A stretch of 41,668 nucleotides of DNA from an uncultured Mycoplasmatota bacterium (GTDB taxonomy: Bacteria > Bacillota_I > Bacilli_A > RF39 > UBA660), in assembly GCA_900552235.1 (NCBI GenBank), contig URYZ01000004.1:1-41668 (forward strand), read 5' to 3'. Shown here one piece after another: positions 23,331 through 32,089 of this stretch. Made by a program: the position numbers and the translations under genes. The stretch's first letter is position 1; every line of letters begins with the position of its first letter. Under the pieces are notes generated by a model, which was given only the letters and a program-made list of their open reading frames with translations, made no database searches and was not told the origin of the DNA.

Positions 23331-24227
23331 TCATATACTTTTTACATTTTTGACGTTTTTCAATAATCTATCTTGATTTCTTGTTTCATAACTATCACAT
23401 ACTATTACAAAAGCATTTTTATCTATATCTTTTATTATTTCTTTGATAATTATATATTCTTTGGTAGGAATAACACTCATTATAGTTTTTTGTTTTGTAT
23501 TAGTATATTTTCCTTTAGTATTAAAAATTGTTACATCATGTTTTAATTCATTGTTTAAATATTTACTTATTTCATCATATTTTGAACTAACAATAATAAT
23601 TGTTTTATTTTTAGATATACCAAGAACAATTCTATCACTAACATTTTTTTGAATAAATAATATTATAATGGCGTATAAAACTTTATTAATTCCAAACACT
23701 ATTCCTCCTGCTAAAACAATAATTGAATTAATAATCATATTTGATTTAGTTATTGATGATTTATTCTTATTGGCAATTATTTTAGATAAAATACCATATC
23801 CACCATTATTAAGTCCTGTTTTAAAGATAATTCCATTAGATATTCCTGTTAGTATTCCAATAAAAATTGCAAAAAGAAGGATGTCTTCGTAATTTATTAA
23901 AAATATTTGATTAATTCCAGATGTTGCCTTTATAAATAAAGGATAAACTATTGTAATATAAGCCATTGCAGTTGTATCATCTAGTCCTAAAAAACAAAAA
24001 CACAAAACTAATAAAATACAAGATTGGAAAAACACCACTAATGAAGGATCTAAGTTTGACAAATAATTTAATATTGTAGCAACACCGCTTGTACCACCAC
24101 ATACTATTCCAAGTGGTAAAACAAATAAATTATAGTTTATTGCTGATATTAAAAGTCCTAGTGTTAAAAATACGTATCTTTTTATATAATTTTTTTTACT
24201 TATTGTATCTATTATATTATCTTTCAT
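23331..24227 (-). CDS. YitT family membrane protein, second paralogue
   Basis: 298 residues: about six membrane segments including LFVLPLGIVCGGTSGVATIL and TGLNNGGYGILSKI, then a C-terminal DUF2179 domain (NELKHDVTIFNTKGKYT then IPTKEYIIIKEIIKDIDKNAF). The transported compound is unknown for this family. Its ATG overlaps the stop of the first yitT by one base. The C-terminus is longer and more basic than that of its neighbour. The tandem pair arose by duplication or hetero-oligomer specialisation. Confidence 0.88.
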   Translation of the reverse strand: MKDNIIDTISKKNYIKRYVFLTLGLLISAINYNLFVLPLGIVCGGTSGVATILNYLSNLDPSLVVFFQSCILLVLCFCFLGLDDTTAMAYITIVYPLFIKATSGINQIFLINYEDILLFAIFIGILTGISNGIIFKTGLNNGGYGILSKIIANKNKSSITKSNMIINSIIVLAGGIVFGINKVLYAIIILFIQKNVSDRIVLGISKNKTIIIVSSKYDEISKYLNNELKHDVTIFNTKGKYTNTKQKTIMSVIPTKEYIIIKEIIKDIDKNAFVIVCDSYETRNQDRLLKNVKNVKSI

Positions 24228-25096
24228 TATTCGCCACCTAATACTTCGTAAGCATCCACTGCGGTAAAGAACGCATCTTTATCTATTTCATTTATGCCTG
24301 CTTTAAGTTTATAGTATTCTTTAGTAGGAACCACTGTAAAAAGAATAGGATTTTTTTGTTTTGTATATCCGCCTTTAGCGTCAATTATAGTAACACTATG
24401 TCCTAACTCATCAATTACATAATTTGATATTTCATCTGGTTTTATTGTAATTATATAAAACGCTTTTGAAGAAGATATACCAAGCAATACTTTATCAGTT
24501 AAAATACTAATTATATATAAAACAATAATAGCATACATAAACTTAGTCCATCCAAAAACAAATGCTCCTGATAACACTATCATTCCATCTATAATAAGCA
24601 TCGATGTTCCAATTGATGTTTTAGCATATTTATTCATTATTTGATTTAAAATATCTGTTCCTCCAGTTGTATATCCTGCTTTAAAAACAAGCCCTGCTCC
24701 AAGGCCATATAAAACTCCTCCAACAATTGCAAGAAGTAATTGGTCACTTGCATCAATTACTAATATTTTTCCTATATTTTCAGTCAAACTTATAAAAATA
24801 GGTAATAAAATTGAACCTACAACTGAACCTTTTGTTTTTTCTTTTCCTAAAAAGATATAGCTTACAATAAGTAAAATGATTGATGATATTAGAATAAATG
24901 TTGATGCTGAAATATCAAAAAACTTTGTAACGATAATACTAATACCACTTACCCCTCCAAAAACTATATCATTTGGATAAATAAATAAATTAAATGATAC
25001 TGCACAAATAAATAATCCTAAAAGTAAAGTTAAATATCTTTTAACCTTATGTTTTTTATAAATTTGTTTTATTATATTTTCCTTATTTTCTTCCAT
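24227..25096 (-). CDS. YitT family membrane protein, first paralogue
   Basis: 289 residues with six membrane segments (LFIYPNDIVFGGVSGISIIV, GAGLVFKAGYTTGGTDILNQ) and a C-terminal DUF2179 domain (IDELGHSVTIIDAKGGYTKQ and VPTKEYYKLKAGINEIDKDA). It keeps the YTTGGTDIL consensus that its paralogue has altered to LNNGGYGIL. It starts two bases after the prfB stop, so it is in the prfB operon. Function unknown; membrane transport is assumed from topology. Confidence 0.9.
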   Translation of the reverse strand: MEENKENIIKQIYKKHKVKRYLTLLLGLFICAVSFNLFIYPNDIVFGGVSGISIIVTKFFDISASTFILISSIILLIVSYIFLGKEKTKGSVVGSILLPIFISLTENIGKILVIDASDQLLLAIVGGVLYGLGAGLVFKAGYTTGGTDILNQIMNKYAKTSIGTSMLIIDGMIVLSGAFVFGWTKFMYAIIVLYIISILTDKVLLGISSSKAFYIITIKPDEISNYVIDELGHSVTIIDAKGGYTKQKNPILFTVVPTKEYYKLKAGINEIDKDAFFTAVDAYEVLGGE

Positions 25097-25098
25097 AA

Positions 25099-26191
25099 CT
25101 AACTCCTTAAATATTCTTCAATAAACATATCTAAATCGCCATCTAATACTTTAGAAACATTACTTGTTTCACAAGATGTACGATGATCTTTAACCATTGA
25201 ATAAGGATGCATTACATAACTTCTTATTTGTGAACCAAATTCAATATTTTTATTATCTTGTTTTAAATTATTAAGTTTTTCTTCTTGACGTTCTATTTCA
25301 ATCATTTTTAATTTATTTTTTAATATTTCAAGTGCTTTTTCTTTATTTTTTAATTGACTTCTTTCATTTTGACAAGTAACTACTATTTTAGTAGGCAAAT
25401 GTGTTATTCTAACTGCGGAGTCTGTTGTATTAACACTTTGTCCTCCTGCTCCACTTGAATGGTAAACATCTATTTTTAAATCTTCATCCTTAATAACTAT
25501 ATCTATTTTTTCATCAAATTCAGGAGTTACATCAACTGATGCAAAAGATGTATGCCTTTTATGATTAGCATCAAATGGTGATAATCTTACAAGTCTATGA
25601 ACACCTTTTTCACATTTTAAATAGCCATATGCATCTTTTCCTTCAATAGAAAGAGTACATTTTTTTATCCCAGCTTCATCCCCATCTTGATAATCTAAAA
25701 CAGTTACTTTATATCCTTTTTTTTCACAATATCTAAGATACATTCTATAAAGCATCGAAGCCCAATCACAACTTTCTGTTCCTCCTGCTCCCGCATGAAT
25801 TTCTAAAATACAATTTTTATGATCGTATTCATGATTTAAATAAAGTTCTAATTTTAATTCTTCTAATGAATTTTTTATATTTTCTATATCTTCTTCTACT
25901 AATTTTTGTAGTTCTTCATCATTCTCATTTTTTAATAATGATAATATTTCTAAATTATTATTTATTTTTTCTTTTAAAGAACAAATATTATTAATTTCTT
26001 TTTTTAAATTATTTAATTCCGTAATTTTTTTATTTGCTAAAGAAACATCATCCCAAAAATTACTTTCTTTTGTTATTTCTTCTAATTTTTTTATTTCTTC
26101 TTCTTTTTTATCAAAGTCAAAGAGACCTCCAAAAATCATTTATTTGTTTATCAAAGTTATTATAAATATTAATAATTTCTTTTATTTCCAT
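25099..26191 (-). CDS. prfB: peptide chain release factor 2, expressed by +1 programmed frameshift
   Basis: Two frames make one 363-residue RF2. The first, from ATG 26191, codes 24 residues (MEIKEIINIYNNFDKQINDF then WRSL) and meets an in-frame TGA at 26119-26117. A +1 shift on CTT enters the main frame as DFDKKEEEI. The rest has SPF (in RLVRLSPFDANHKRHTSF), which reads UGA, and GGQ (HSSGAGGQSVNTTDSAVRI), which triggers hydrolysis. A conventional caller would start falsely at 26139. The switch lets RF2 sense its own level. Presence of RF2 argues that UGA is a stop in this organism. Confidence 0.96.
26116..26130 (-). promoter_or_regulatory. prfB +1 frameshift site
   Basis: Minus strand GGAGG TCT CTT TGA C: an internal SD three bases before CTT, the slippery codon, then TGA followed by C, the weakest stop context. 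All classic elements of the RF2 autoregulatory switch are present. Confidence 0.95.
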
Positions 26192-26255
26192 ATTTATCAC
26201 TCTTTCTATACTTATATATAAATTATATTATTTTTTTTATATTTTTGCAAATAAA

Positions 26256-26280
26256 AAGATACAAGCAAAACTTATATCTT
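26256..26280 (-). terminator. terminator of spoVG
   Basis: A 10-bp stem (one G-U pair) AAGATATAAG/CTTGTATCTT with a TTTTG loop, followed by TTTTATTT on the minus strand, just downstream of the spoVG stop. Confidence 0.8.
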
Positions 26281-26291
26281 AATAAACTATA

Positions 26292-26549
26292 TTATTCAGC
26301 GTTTTTATATGCTTCTAAGATAGTTTCTTCAAACATTGTACGTGTTTCAGGATTAATTGGATGTGCGATATCTCTATATCCTCCAGTAGATGTTTTTCTA
26401 CTTGGCATTGCTATAAATAAGCCATTATCTCCTTCGATAATACGAATATCATGAACTGCGAAACATTCATCAAGTAATACTGATGCTATTCCTTTCATTC
26501 TTGATCCTTCTTTTTCAATTTTACGTACGTTTACTGATGTTATCTTCAT
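26292..26549 (-). CDS. spoVG: SpoVG RNA/DNA-binding regulator
   Basis: 85 residues with the family core MKITSVNVRKIEKEGSRMKG, LDECFAVHDIRIIEG, GLFIAMPSRKTSTGGYRDIAHPIN. SpoVG is a site-specific nucleic-acid-binding protein that affects division, wall and virulence gene expression even in non-spore-formers. A strong GGAGG precedes its ATG. In Bacillus spoVG is transcribed by SigH; the SigH-like factor at 13088 makes a link possible, but the upstream -35/-10 (TTGATT with 15 nt to TATAAA) is weak and not diagnostic. Confidence 0.95.
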   Translation of the reverse strand: MKITSVNVRKIEKEGSRMKGIASVLLDECFAVHDIRIIEGDNGLFIAMPSRKTSTGGYRDIAHPINPETRTMFEETILEAYKNAE

Positions 26550-26689
26550 CTACATATCCTCCTTTAGAAAGCATATCTTGCTTCTAATTTAATTTTATAT
26601 TAATAATCTTTAAAAATCAACTATTTTTGACACTTTTTACCATTTAACAAAGGAAAAATAAAGATTTTTTTATCATAATTAATTAATAT

Positions 26690-27595
26690 TTATTCTTCAA
26701 ATACTTTTGGAACTTCTTTTATACTATTAAAACTACTTATAAATTCATTATATTGATAATCATTAGCCCTATTAATCATAACATCATTTATTGGTATTAA
26801 AGTATAATCTTTTAATATTACATATTTATATGTAAAAGTTAAAACATCGTTATAATATTTAGTTAATAGATTTATTTTTATCGTAGTAGTAATTGTTTTA
26901 TTTAAATTATTATCAAAATAACTAACTATTTCATAAAAAGCTTTATCTGTTTTTAAAATTCTTTCATTATATATTCTAATTACTTTTTCACCCTCATAAT
27001 TACCATCAACTTTAGTAATAGTAGGATACTTGTTATTTGTATAATTTAATCTATACAATATGTTATCTTTTACATAAACATAATTAGACATAAAATCATA
27101 ATCAACTTTTTTACCAATAAATTCTTTAGAATATTCCCATTTTAAATAAGGACTAAGTTCATAATTAGCATTTAAATACATATCATAACTATTTCTAATT
27201 TTATTATCTGAGTTTATATCTTTAAGTGTATATAACATATCATTATAATCAATAAACCTTATATCAGAACCATAATCTGGTGTTATATTCATTGCTTTTA
27301 TATCGTTTTTTATATCATATACTTTTTTATATTCAAAAATTCCTTCATCTAATTTATCAGGATTAAATATATAAATACTATTATTATTTATAAAAGCATA
27401 GTTTCTAAAACAAGTATCTTCATTTAAAACTAAATTACTTGTTATTTTTTTATAATCTGTTACTTTCTTTTTAGCATTTTTACTTGCTTCTTCTACTAAT
27501 TTATCATTTGCCATATTATTCTTAGGAATAAATATAGCAAATAATGTTAATAAAACTAATATTATTCCGATTAAAATTATTTTATTATTCTTCAT
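26690..27595 (-). CDS. membrane-anchored extracytoplasmic protein, unknown
   Basis: 301 residues. One N-terminal hydrophobic helix (IILIGIILVLLTLFAIFI) without a lipobox Cys is followed by a Tyr/Asn/Asp-rich outer domain with repeated short beta-like units (NNNSIYIFNPDKLDEGIFEY, YVKDNILYRLNYTNNKY). It may be a beta-propeller-like or sensor domain; nothing is conserved enough to name. It has its own well-formed promoter and lies divergently from the double-HTH regulator, which could control it. Confidence 0.55.
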   Translation of the reverse strand: MKNNKIILIGIILVLLTLFAIFIPKNNMANDKLVEEASKNAKKKVTDYKKITSNLVLNEDTCFRNYAFINNNSIYIFNPDKLDEGIFEYKKVYDIKNDIKAMNITPDYGSDIRFIDYNDMLYTLKDINSDNKIRNSYDMYLNANYELSPYLKWEYSKEFIGKKVDYDFMSNYVYVKDNILYRLNYTNNKYPTITKVDGNYEGEKVIRIYNERILKTDKAFYEIVSYFDNNLNKTITTTIKINLLTKYYNDVLTFTYKYVILKDYTLIPINDVMINRANDYQYNEFISSFNSIKEVPKVFEE

Positions 27596-27617
27596 AACAA
27601 AACCTCCGATTACGTAT

Positions 27618-27646
27618 ATTATATTTAAAAAAATTAAATATTACAA
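27618..27646 (-). promoter_or_regulatory. promoter of the 27595 gene
   Basis: Minus strand TTGTAA, 17 nt, TATAAT; the -10 ends 23 bases before the start codon. Confidence 0.75.
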
Positions 27647-27709
27647 TAAAATTACCATATTATTCATTGATTTTGTTGGTAAGTTTATCCTTTATAACTA
27701 TATTTATTG

Positions 27710-27715
27710 TATAAT
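27710..27715 (+). promoter_or_regulatory. -10 box upstream of the double-HTH regulator
   Basis: Perfect TATAAT on the plus strand 19 bases before the ATG at 27735, with AAGGTG as SD. No good -35 at 16-18 nt. The divergent promoter at 27618-27646 is close enough for joint regulation. Confidence 0.5.
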
Positions 27716-27734
27716 ATAAAATGAAGGTGATTTT

Positions 27735-29449
27735 ATGGATTTTAAAACAGCATTAAATAATTATATAAAAAAATTAAATTGTACTTCAAAAGAATTAGCA
27801 ATAAAAGCTAATTTATCCGAAACAGTAATAAGTAGATATAGAATGGATTAAGAACTCCCGGAGTTAATAAAGATGAAATTAAAAATCTTGCTAACGCTAT
27901 TAGTGTTATATCTTATGAAAAAAAGATTAATTTAAATTATGAGGAAGTTTTAAATTGTTTAATAGATTCTGTTAATAAAAATGATGAGTTTAATTATAAT
28001 AATTTTTGTAAAAATTTTAATAGACTTTTAAACGATTTAAAAATCAATATTAAAGACATGGCTAAATATATAAATTTTGATGCATCATATATTTCAAGAA
28101 TAAGATATAATAAAGCTAAACCCTCTACTCCCAGTGAATTTTGTAATAAAGTTTGCTCTTATGTTATAAACAGGTTTAATGATAATGATATCCTTGTTAA
28201 ATTTTTAAATTGTGATAAAAATATAAATGATAAAGCTTTATTTGATAATCTATATAATTTTTTAATTAATAATGAAAACACAATTACAGAAAGTAAATAT
28301 ATTAATGATTTTTTAATAAGCTTAGATGATTTTAATTTAAATGATTTTATAAAAGCAATTAAATTTGATGAACTTAAAGTACCAAATATTCCCTTTTATA
28401 AAGCTAAAACTAAATCTTATTATGGAATTGAAGAAATGAAACGTGGTGAATTAGATTTTTTTAAAGCAACTGTTTTATCTAAAGACACTGAAGATATATT
28501 TATGTGTAGTGATATGCCAATGGAAGATATGGCAGATGATATTTCTTTTGGAAAAAAATGGATGTTTGGAATAGCTATGTGTCTTAAAAAAGGACTACAT
28601 TTAAATATAATACATAATTTAGATAGACCTTTTAACGAAATGATGTTAGGCCTTGAAAGTTGGATACCTATTTATATGACAGGAAGTGTATCTCCATATT
28701 ATTTAAAAAATTATAGTAATAACGTTTATAATCATTTAAATTATACATCTGGAAGTGTTATTTTAACTGGTGAATGTATAAATTCTTATCATAATAAAGG
28801 AAAATATTATTTAACTTCTAATAGTAAAGAGATAAATTATTATAAAGAAAAAACTAAACTTTTATTAAAAAAAGCTAGTCCTCTTATGGAAATATATACA
28901 AATGATAATAAAGATGTGTTTGATGAATTTTTAAAAAAGGAAAAAAATAGTAAAAAAGATATGAAACGACTTTTAGCAAATTTACCTATTTTTACTATTG
29001 ATGATGAGATATTAACAAAAATGTTAAAAAGAAATAAGTTAACAAAAGATGAAATTAAACTAATATTAAATTATAAAAAAAATATGGAAAATATTACTTA
29101 TAATATTTTAAAAAATAATACAATTGAAGACACTATATATAATAATGATTTTAATAATGATAAACCTTATTTATCACTTGAAAATATGTTTTTCAATAAA
29201 AATATATATTACACAAAAGATGAATATTTAAAGCATTTAAATTCTACTAAAAAATATTGTAAATCAAATAATAATTATAAATTAAATATCATAGATAACA
29301 AAGTTTTTAATAATATTTCAATTACTATTACAAATAATTATGTAATAATTTATAAAAATAATAATCCTCAGATTAAGTTTGTAATTAAACATAGTAAACT
29401 TGTCGATGCAATTAGTAAATTTAACCCATTAGTAATAGAAAAAAATTAG
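27735..29449 (+). pseudogene. double-HTH transcriptional regulator with a single-base frameshift
   Basis: From ATG 27735 the frame reads an XRE-type HTH (LNCTSKELAIKANLSETVIS then RYR) and stops at 27849. One missing A near 27842 explains it: AGA-AAT-GGA would restore RYRNGLRTP, the usual end of such an HTH, and the frame then runs without stops into the long ORF to TAG 29449, about 571 residues in all. A second HTH follows (LKINIKDMAKYINFDASYIS). The large C-terminal part has IIHNLDRPFNEMMLGLESW and PIYMTGSVSPYYLKN, a pattern I recall from an unnamed Bacillota regulator family. Either an indel error, a slipped A-run, or a true recent pseudogene. Confidence 0.75.
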
Positions 29450-29464
29450 CGTTTGCTAATTTTT
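29441..29464. terminator. bidirectional terminator between convergent genes
   Basis: AAAAATTAG/CTAATTTTT, a perfect 9-bp stem with a 6-nt loop, covers the stop codons of both the plus-strand regulator and the minus-strand HD gene. A/U runs on both sides let it work both ways. Confidence 0.8.
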
Positions 29465-30044
29465 ATATTCTTTCAATTTCATTATCTTTAAAACTTACAT
29501 CTAAAAATCTTCTTGATGCTAAATAATCGCATAAATGAACGAACTTTTCATCATCTTCTTTAGGTATGGGTAAAACAATATTGCTTTTTTTATCAATATT
29601 CCATGGACCCATATGAGAACTTATAAGTCTAGCAACAGTTAAAGCATCATTTTTATTAATTATTAGATTTTTTTCATTTGCTATTATAAAGTTAGCCATA
29701 TCAATAGGGTGAGAAAATTTTGTGTATTCACTTTTTTCTAATCCTTTTTTAAGTCCATCATGAAGCATAATAGCCATCCTTATCAAATCTTTTGTATGTT
29801 CATCAAAATCATACAGTGCTTTATCATTAAATAATTCTTCACAAATTTGAAGAGCAACTTTTACATGTCTTACAAGACCTCCTTCATTTAATGAAAACAA
29901 AGGATGATATTTCCCTGTTGTTGAAGCAGGCATTTCATAAAAATAATCAGGTAATTTATTTAGCAAATAAATTGTATCCTTTCTTATATTATCATCTTTT
30001 ATTCTTTCTAATTCTTTTTTAAATACTTCGCTTTTATTTTTCAT
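29463..30044 (-). CDS. HD-domain phosphohydrolase
   Basis: 193 residues. HD superfamily metal ligands appear in order: LVRHVKVAL (His), AIMLHDGLKKG (His-Asp), FSHPIDMANF (His) and LISSHMGPW (His). Substrate unknown; relatives act on nucleotides or signalling molecules. It overlaps the ogt gene by 11 bases, so both are in one transcript, which hints at a nucleic-acid or nucleotide-damage theme. Unrelated in detail to the second HD protein at 36325. Confidence 0.8.
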   Translation of the reverse strand: MKNKSEVFKKELERIKDDNIRKDTIYLLNKLPDYFYEMPASTTGKYHPLFSLNEGGLVRHVKVALQICEELFNDKALYDFDEHTKDLIRMAIMLHDGLKKGLEKSEYTKFSHPIDMANFIIANEKNLIINKNDALTVARLISSHMGPWNIDKKSNIVLPIPKEDDEKFVHLCDYLASRRFLDVSFKDNEIERI

Positions 30045-30561
30045 ATATATTCTCCTTATTTAAACTATTTTCTAACTTTAAAAGTTCTATTTTATTTTCT
30101 AATCCTCCACCATAACCAACAAGTTTTCCCGATTTTCCTATTACCCTATGACATGGAACAATTATACAAATAGGATTACTTCCAACAGCATTTCCTACTG
30201 CTTGAGCGGACATTTTTTTAATTTGTTTTATATTCGCTATTTGATTTGATATTTCAGCATAACTTATTGTTTTTCCATATGGTATTTCGTTCATTATTTT
30301 GGTTACCATTTTTCTGAATGGTGTTTCATTTTCTATTTTATATTTAGGGGTAAAGTTTGGATTTTTGCCTGTAAAATAAATATCTAACCATTTACAAGTT
30401 TCATCAAATATTGGTAAAGATTTTTCTAAGGCATCTTTCATATCATGTTTTGATGCATCTTTTGATTTTTCAAACCATAATCCCGTTAAATAGGTACCAT
30501 CACTACTCATTATCATATTAGAAAAATTATTTGGCGTTTGATATTTTTTTATATAATTCAT
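30034..30561 (-). CDS. ogt: methylated-DNA--protein-cysteine methyltransferase
   Basis: 175 residues with the active-site motif IIVPCHRVIGKSGKLVGYGG (acceptor Cys in PCHR) and the HTH stretch YGKTISYAEISNQI plus MSAQAVGNAVGSNP. It removes alkyl groups from O6-alkylguanine in a suicide reaction. Length and single-domain form match Ogt/MGMT rather than Ada. It has its own extended -10 promoter and overlaps the HD gene. Confidence 0.95.
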   Translation of the reverse strand: MNYIKKYQTPNNFSNMIMSSDGTYLTGLWFEKSKDASKHDMKDALEKSLPIFDETCKWLDIYFTGKNPNFTPKYKIENETPFRKMVTKIMNEIPYGKTISYAEISNQIANIKQIKKMSAQAVGNAVGSNPICIIVPCHRVIGKSGKLVGYGGGLENKIELLKLENSLNKENIYEK

Positions 30562-30579
30562 AAAAATTACCTCTTTTTT

Positions 30580-30588
30580 ATTATAACA
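30580..30588 (-). promoter_or_regulatory. extended -10 promoter of ogt-HD operon
   Basis: Minus strand TGTTATAAT, a TGn plus perfect -10, 19 bases upstream of the ogt start. The -35 is weak. Confidence 0.6.
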
Positions 30589-30604
30589 TGTTATATATTA
30601 AAAA

Positions 30605-30626
30605 GATATGAATTAATTTTCATACC
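30605..30626 (-). terminator. terminator of the 32878-30613 operon
   Basis: Minus strand TATGAA/TTCATA stem with one outer G-C pair, 6-nt loop, then TCTTTTT. It overlaps the stop of the 30613 gene. Confidence 0.55.
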
Positions 30627-31029
30627 TTCTTCTATACATATTAATTTCATCATCTTCTGTATATTCACATGAAATTACACTGCTAAAATAACTATCAAGT
30701 AATATTCCTTTAGAAGTACTCATGTATTTTTTTAAAATTTCTTCATTATTTATAATTCTTATTGTTTTTAATATTACATTTTCAGCCTCTTGGAAATTTT
30801 CTTTAGATAAAACAATTCCACTTGGTAAAAGAATAATACTATTTTCTTTTGCTTCAATTATAAAAACAATACCTGTTATTAAATCCATATATTGATTTTT
30901 ATTACCATATTTTGTTAAATATAATTTAAATGGTGTTTTTTGTTTATGAAAAACATAATTATTATCATTTGTTTCTTGCCAATAAAAGACCTTAGTTACG
31001 TCTAATTCATACATTTTCTTTTTACTCAT
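30613..31029 (-). CDS. hypothetical protein
   Basis: 138 residues, soluble, no signal peptide. The middle part (YLTKYGNKNQYMDLITGIVF then IIEAKENSIILLPSGIVLS) looks like a small beta-rich fold. The tail is acidic then basic (EYTEDDEINMYRRRYEN). It is the last gene of a three-gene operon with the pentapeptide-like and Cys-tail proteins, starting 20 bases after the former. SD is AGGGGGAG. Function unknown. Confidence 0.55.
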   Translation of the reverse strand: MSKKKMYELDVTKVFYWQETNDNNYVFHKQKTPFKLYLTKYGNKNQYMDLITGIVFIIEAKENSIILLPSGIVLSKENFQEAENVILKTIRIINNEEILKKYMSTSKGILLDSYFSSVISCEYTEDDEINMYRRRYEN

Positions 31030-31049
31030 TTCAACTCCCCCTGCCTATA

Positions 31050-32078
31050 TTAAATTCTATTTTTCTTTTCGTTATATGTAACATCAAAATCTAAAAGCGG
31101 TGCCTGCTCTTTTGAAAGTGTTTCATAAAAACATGTTTTTTTATTCCATCTAACAAGTCTATCTGGATAAATAACAACTTTATAACCATTTTCGTCAATA
31201 TAATATGAGTTTGCTAAATCATCACCATAAATCGCACCATCTTTTTCATCTTTCATGCGTTTTACTGTTCCTATTACTTTTACATTTGTTAAATCACAAC
31301 CATATAATTTGCCGATCATAAAATCTTTTAATGTATCTAAATTTATTACAATATTTCCCTTAGCATCTTTAAAACTCGTATTATATATATAACAACCATC
31401 AAAGTTTGGATCTTCATATTTTTGCAAAGTTTCATTATAAGGTCCTATAAGCATTACACCAGATAAATCAACACCATGTAATTTTTTATTCTTAACTTCT
31501 TGTGGATTTAACATAACTATATTTAAAGTATTTTCAAAATTAATATTTGAAATATCAACATCTTTAAAATTGCTTTCAATAGTTAACCCTTCAAGGATAG
31601 AACCTTCCATGCTAATAACCTTTGTAGGATTTAAAACAAGATTACCTTTATAATCTTTAAAGTTTGCATAACTAATATTACAATTATCTAAACTTCCTAT
31701 TAACCATACATTTTTTAAAGTTGTTTTGGATAAATCTTTATTAGGTATTTTATCTATATTAATTTTTACATTAATAAATTTTGAAAAGTTATATCCTTTT
31801 ATAATAACATTATCAAAACTAACATCTTTCATATCAGTTTCTATATTTTTAAAAAAGTTAAATACATTATTATCAATACTTTTTGTTTTATCTTTATTAT
31901 TTATAAATAAATATTTTTCTATTTCATAACTAGTAAAAAATACATCTTCATAATTTTCTAATTTATTAGTTATTAATCTAATTAAACTAAGTAAATTATC
32001 TTTATTTTTACTATCTTTATAACATATTAACAATTTTTTAAGTTCTTTTATAACTTGTTCTTTATTATATTTTTTCAT
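31050..32078 (-). CDS. pentapeptide-repeat-like protein
   Basis: 342 residues. From about residue 90 the sequence has spaced A/C-D/N-L/F-x-x units typical of pentapeptide beta-helices (GYNFSKFINVKI, NCNISYANFKDY, GVDLSGVMLIG, FDGCYIYNTSFKDAKGN, YGCDLTNVKVIG), broken by inserts that give coil-length repeats of roughly 50 residues each with NPTKVISMEG-like joints. Such folds form rigid rods; roles range from gyrase protection to scaffolding. The N-terminal 90 residues are helical. Middle gene of the operon with the Cys-tail protein 11 bases upstream. Confidence 0.6.
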   Translation of the reverse strand: MKKYNKEQVIKELKKLLICYKDSKNKDNLLSLIRLITNKLENYEDVFFTSYEIEKYLFINNKDKTKSIDNNVFNFFKNIETDMKDVSFDNVIIKGYNFSKFINVKINIDKIPNKDLSKTTLKNVWLIGSLDNCNISYANFKDYKGNLVLNPTKVISMEGSILEGLTIESNFKDVDISNINFENTLNIVMLNPQEVKNKKLHGVDLSGVMLIGPYNETLQKYEDPNFDGCYIYNTSFKDAKGNIVINLDTLKDFMIGKLYGCDLTNVKVIGTVKRMKDEKDGAIYGDDLANSYYIDENGYKVVIYPDRLVRWNKKTCFYETLSKEQAPLLDFDVTYNEKKNRI

Positions 32079-32089
32079 AATTACTCCCT

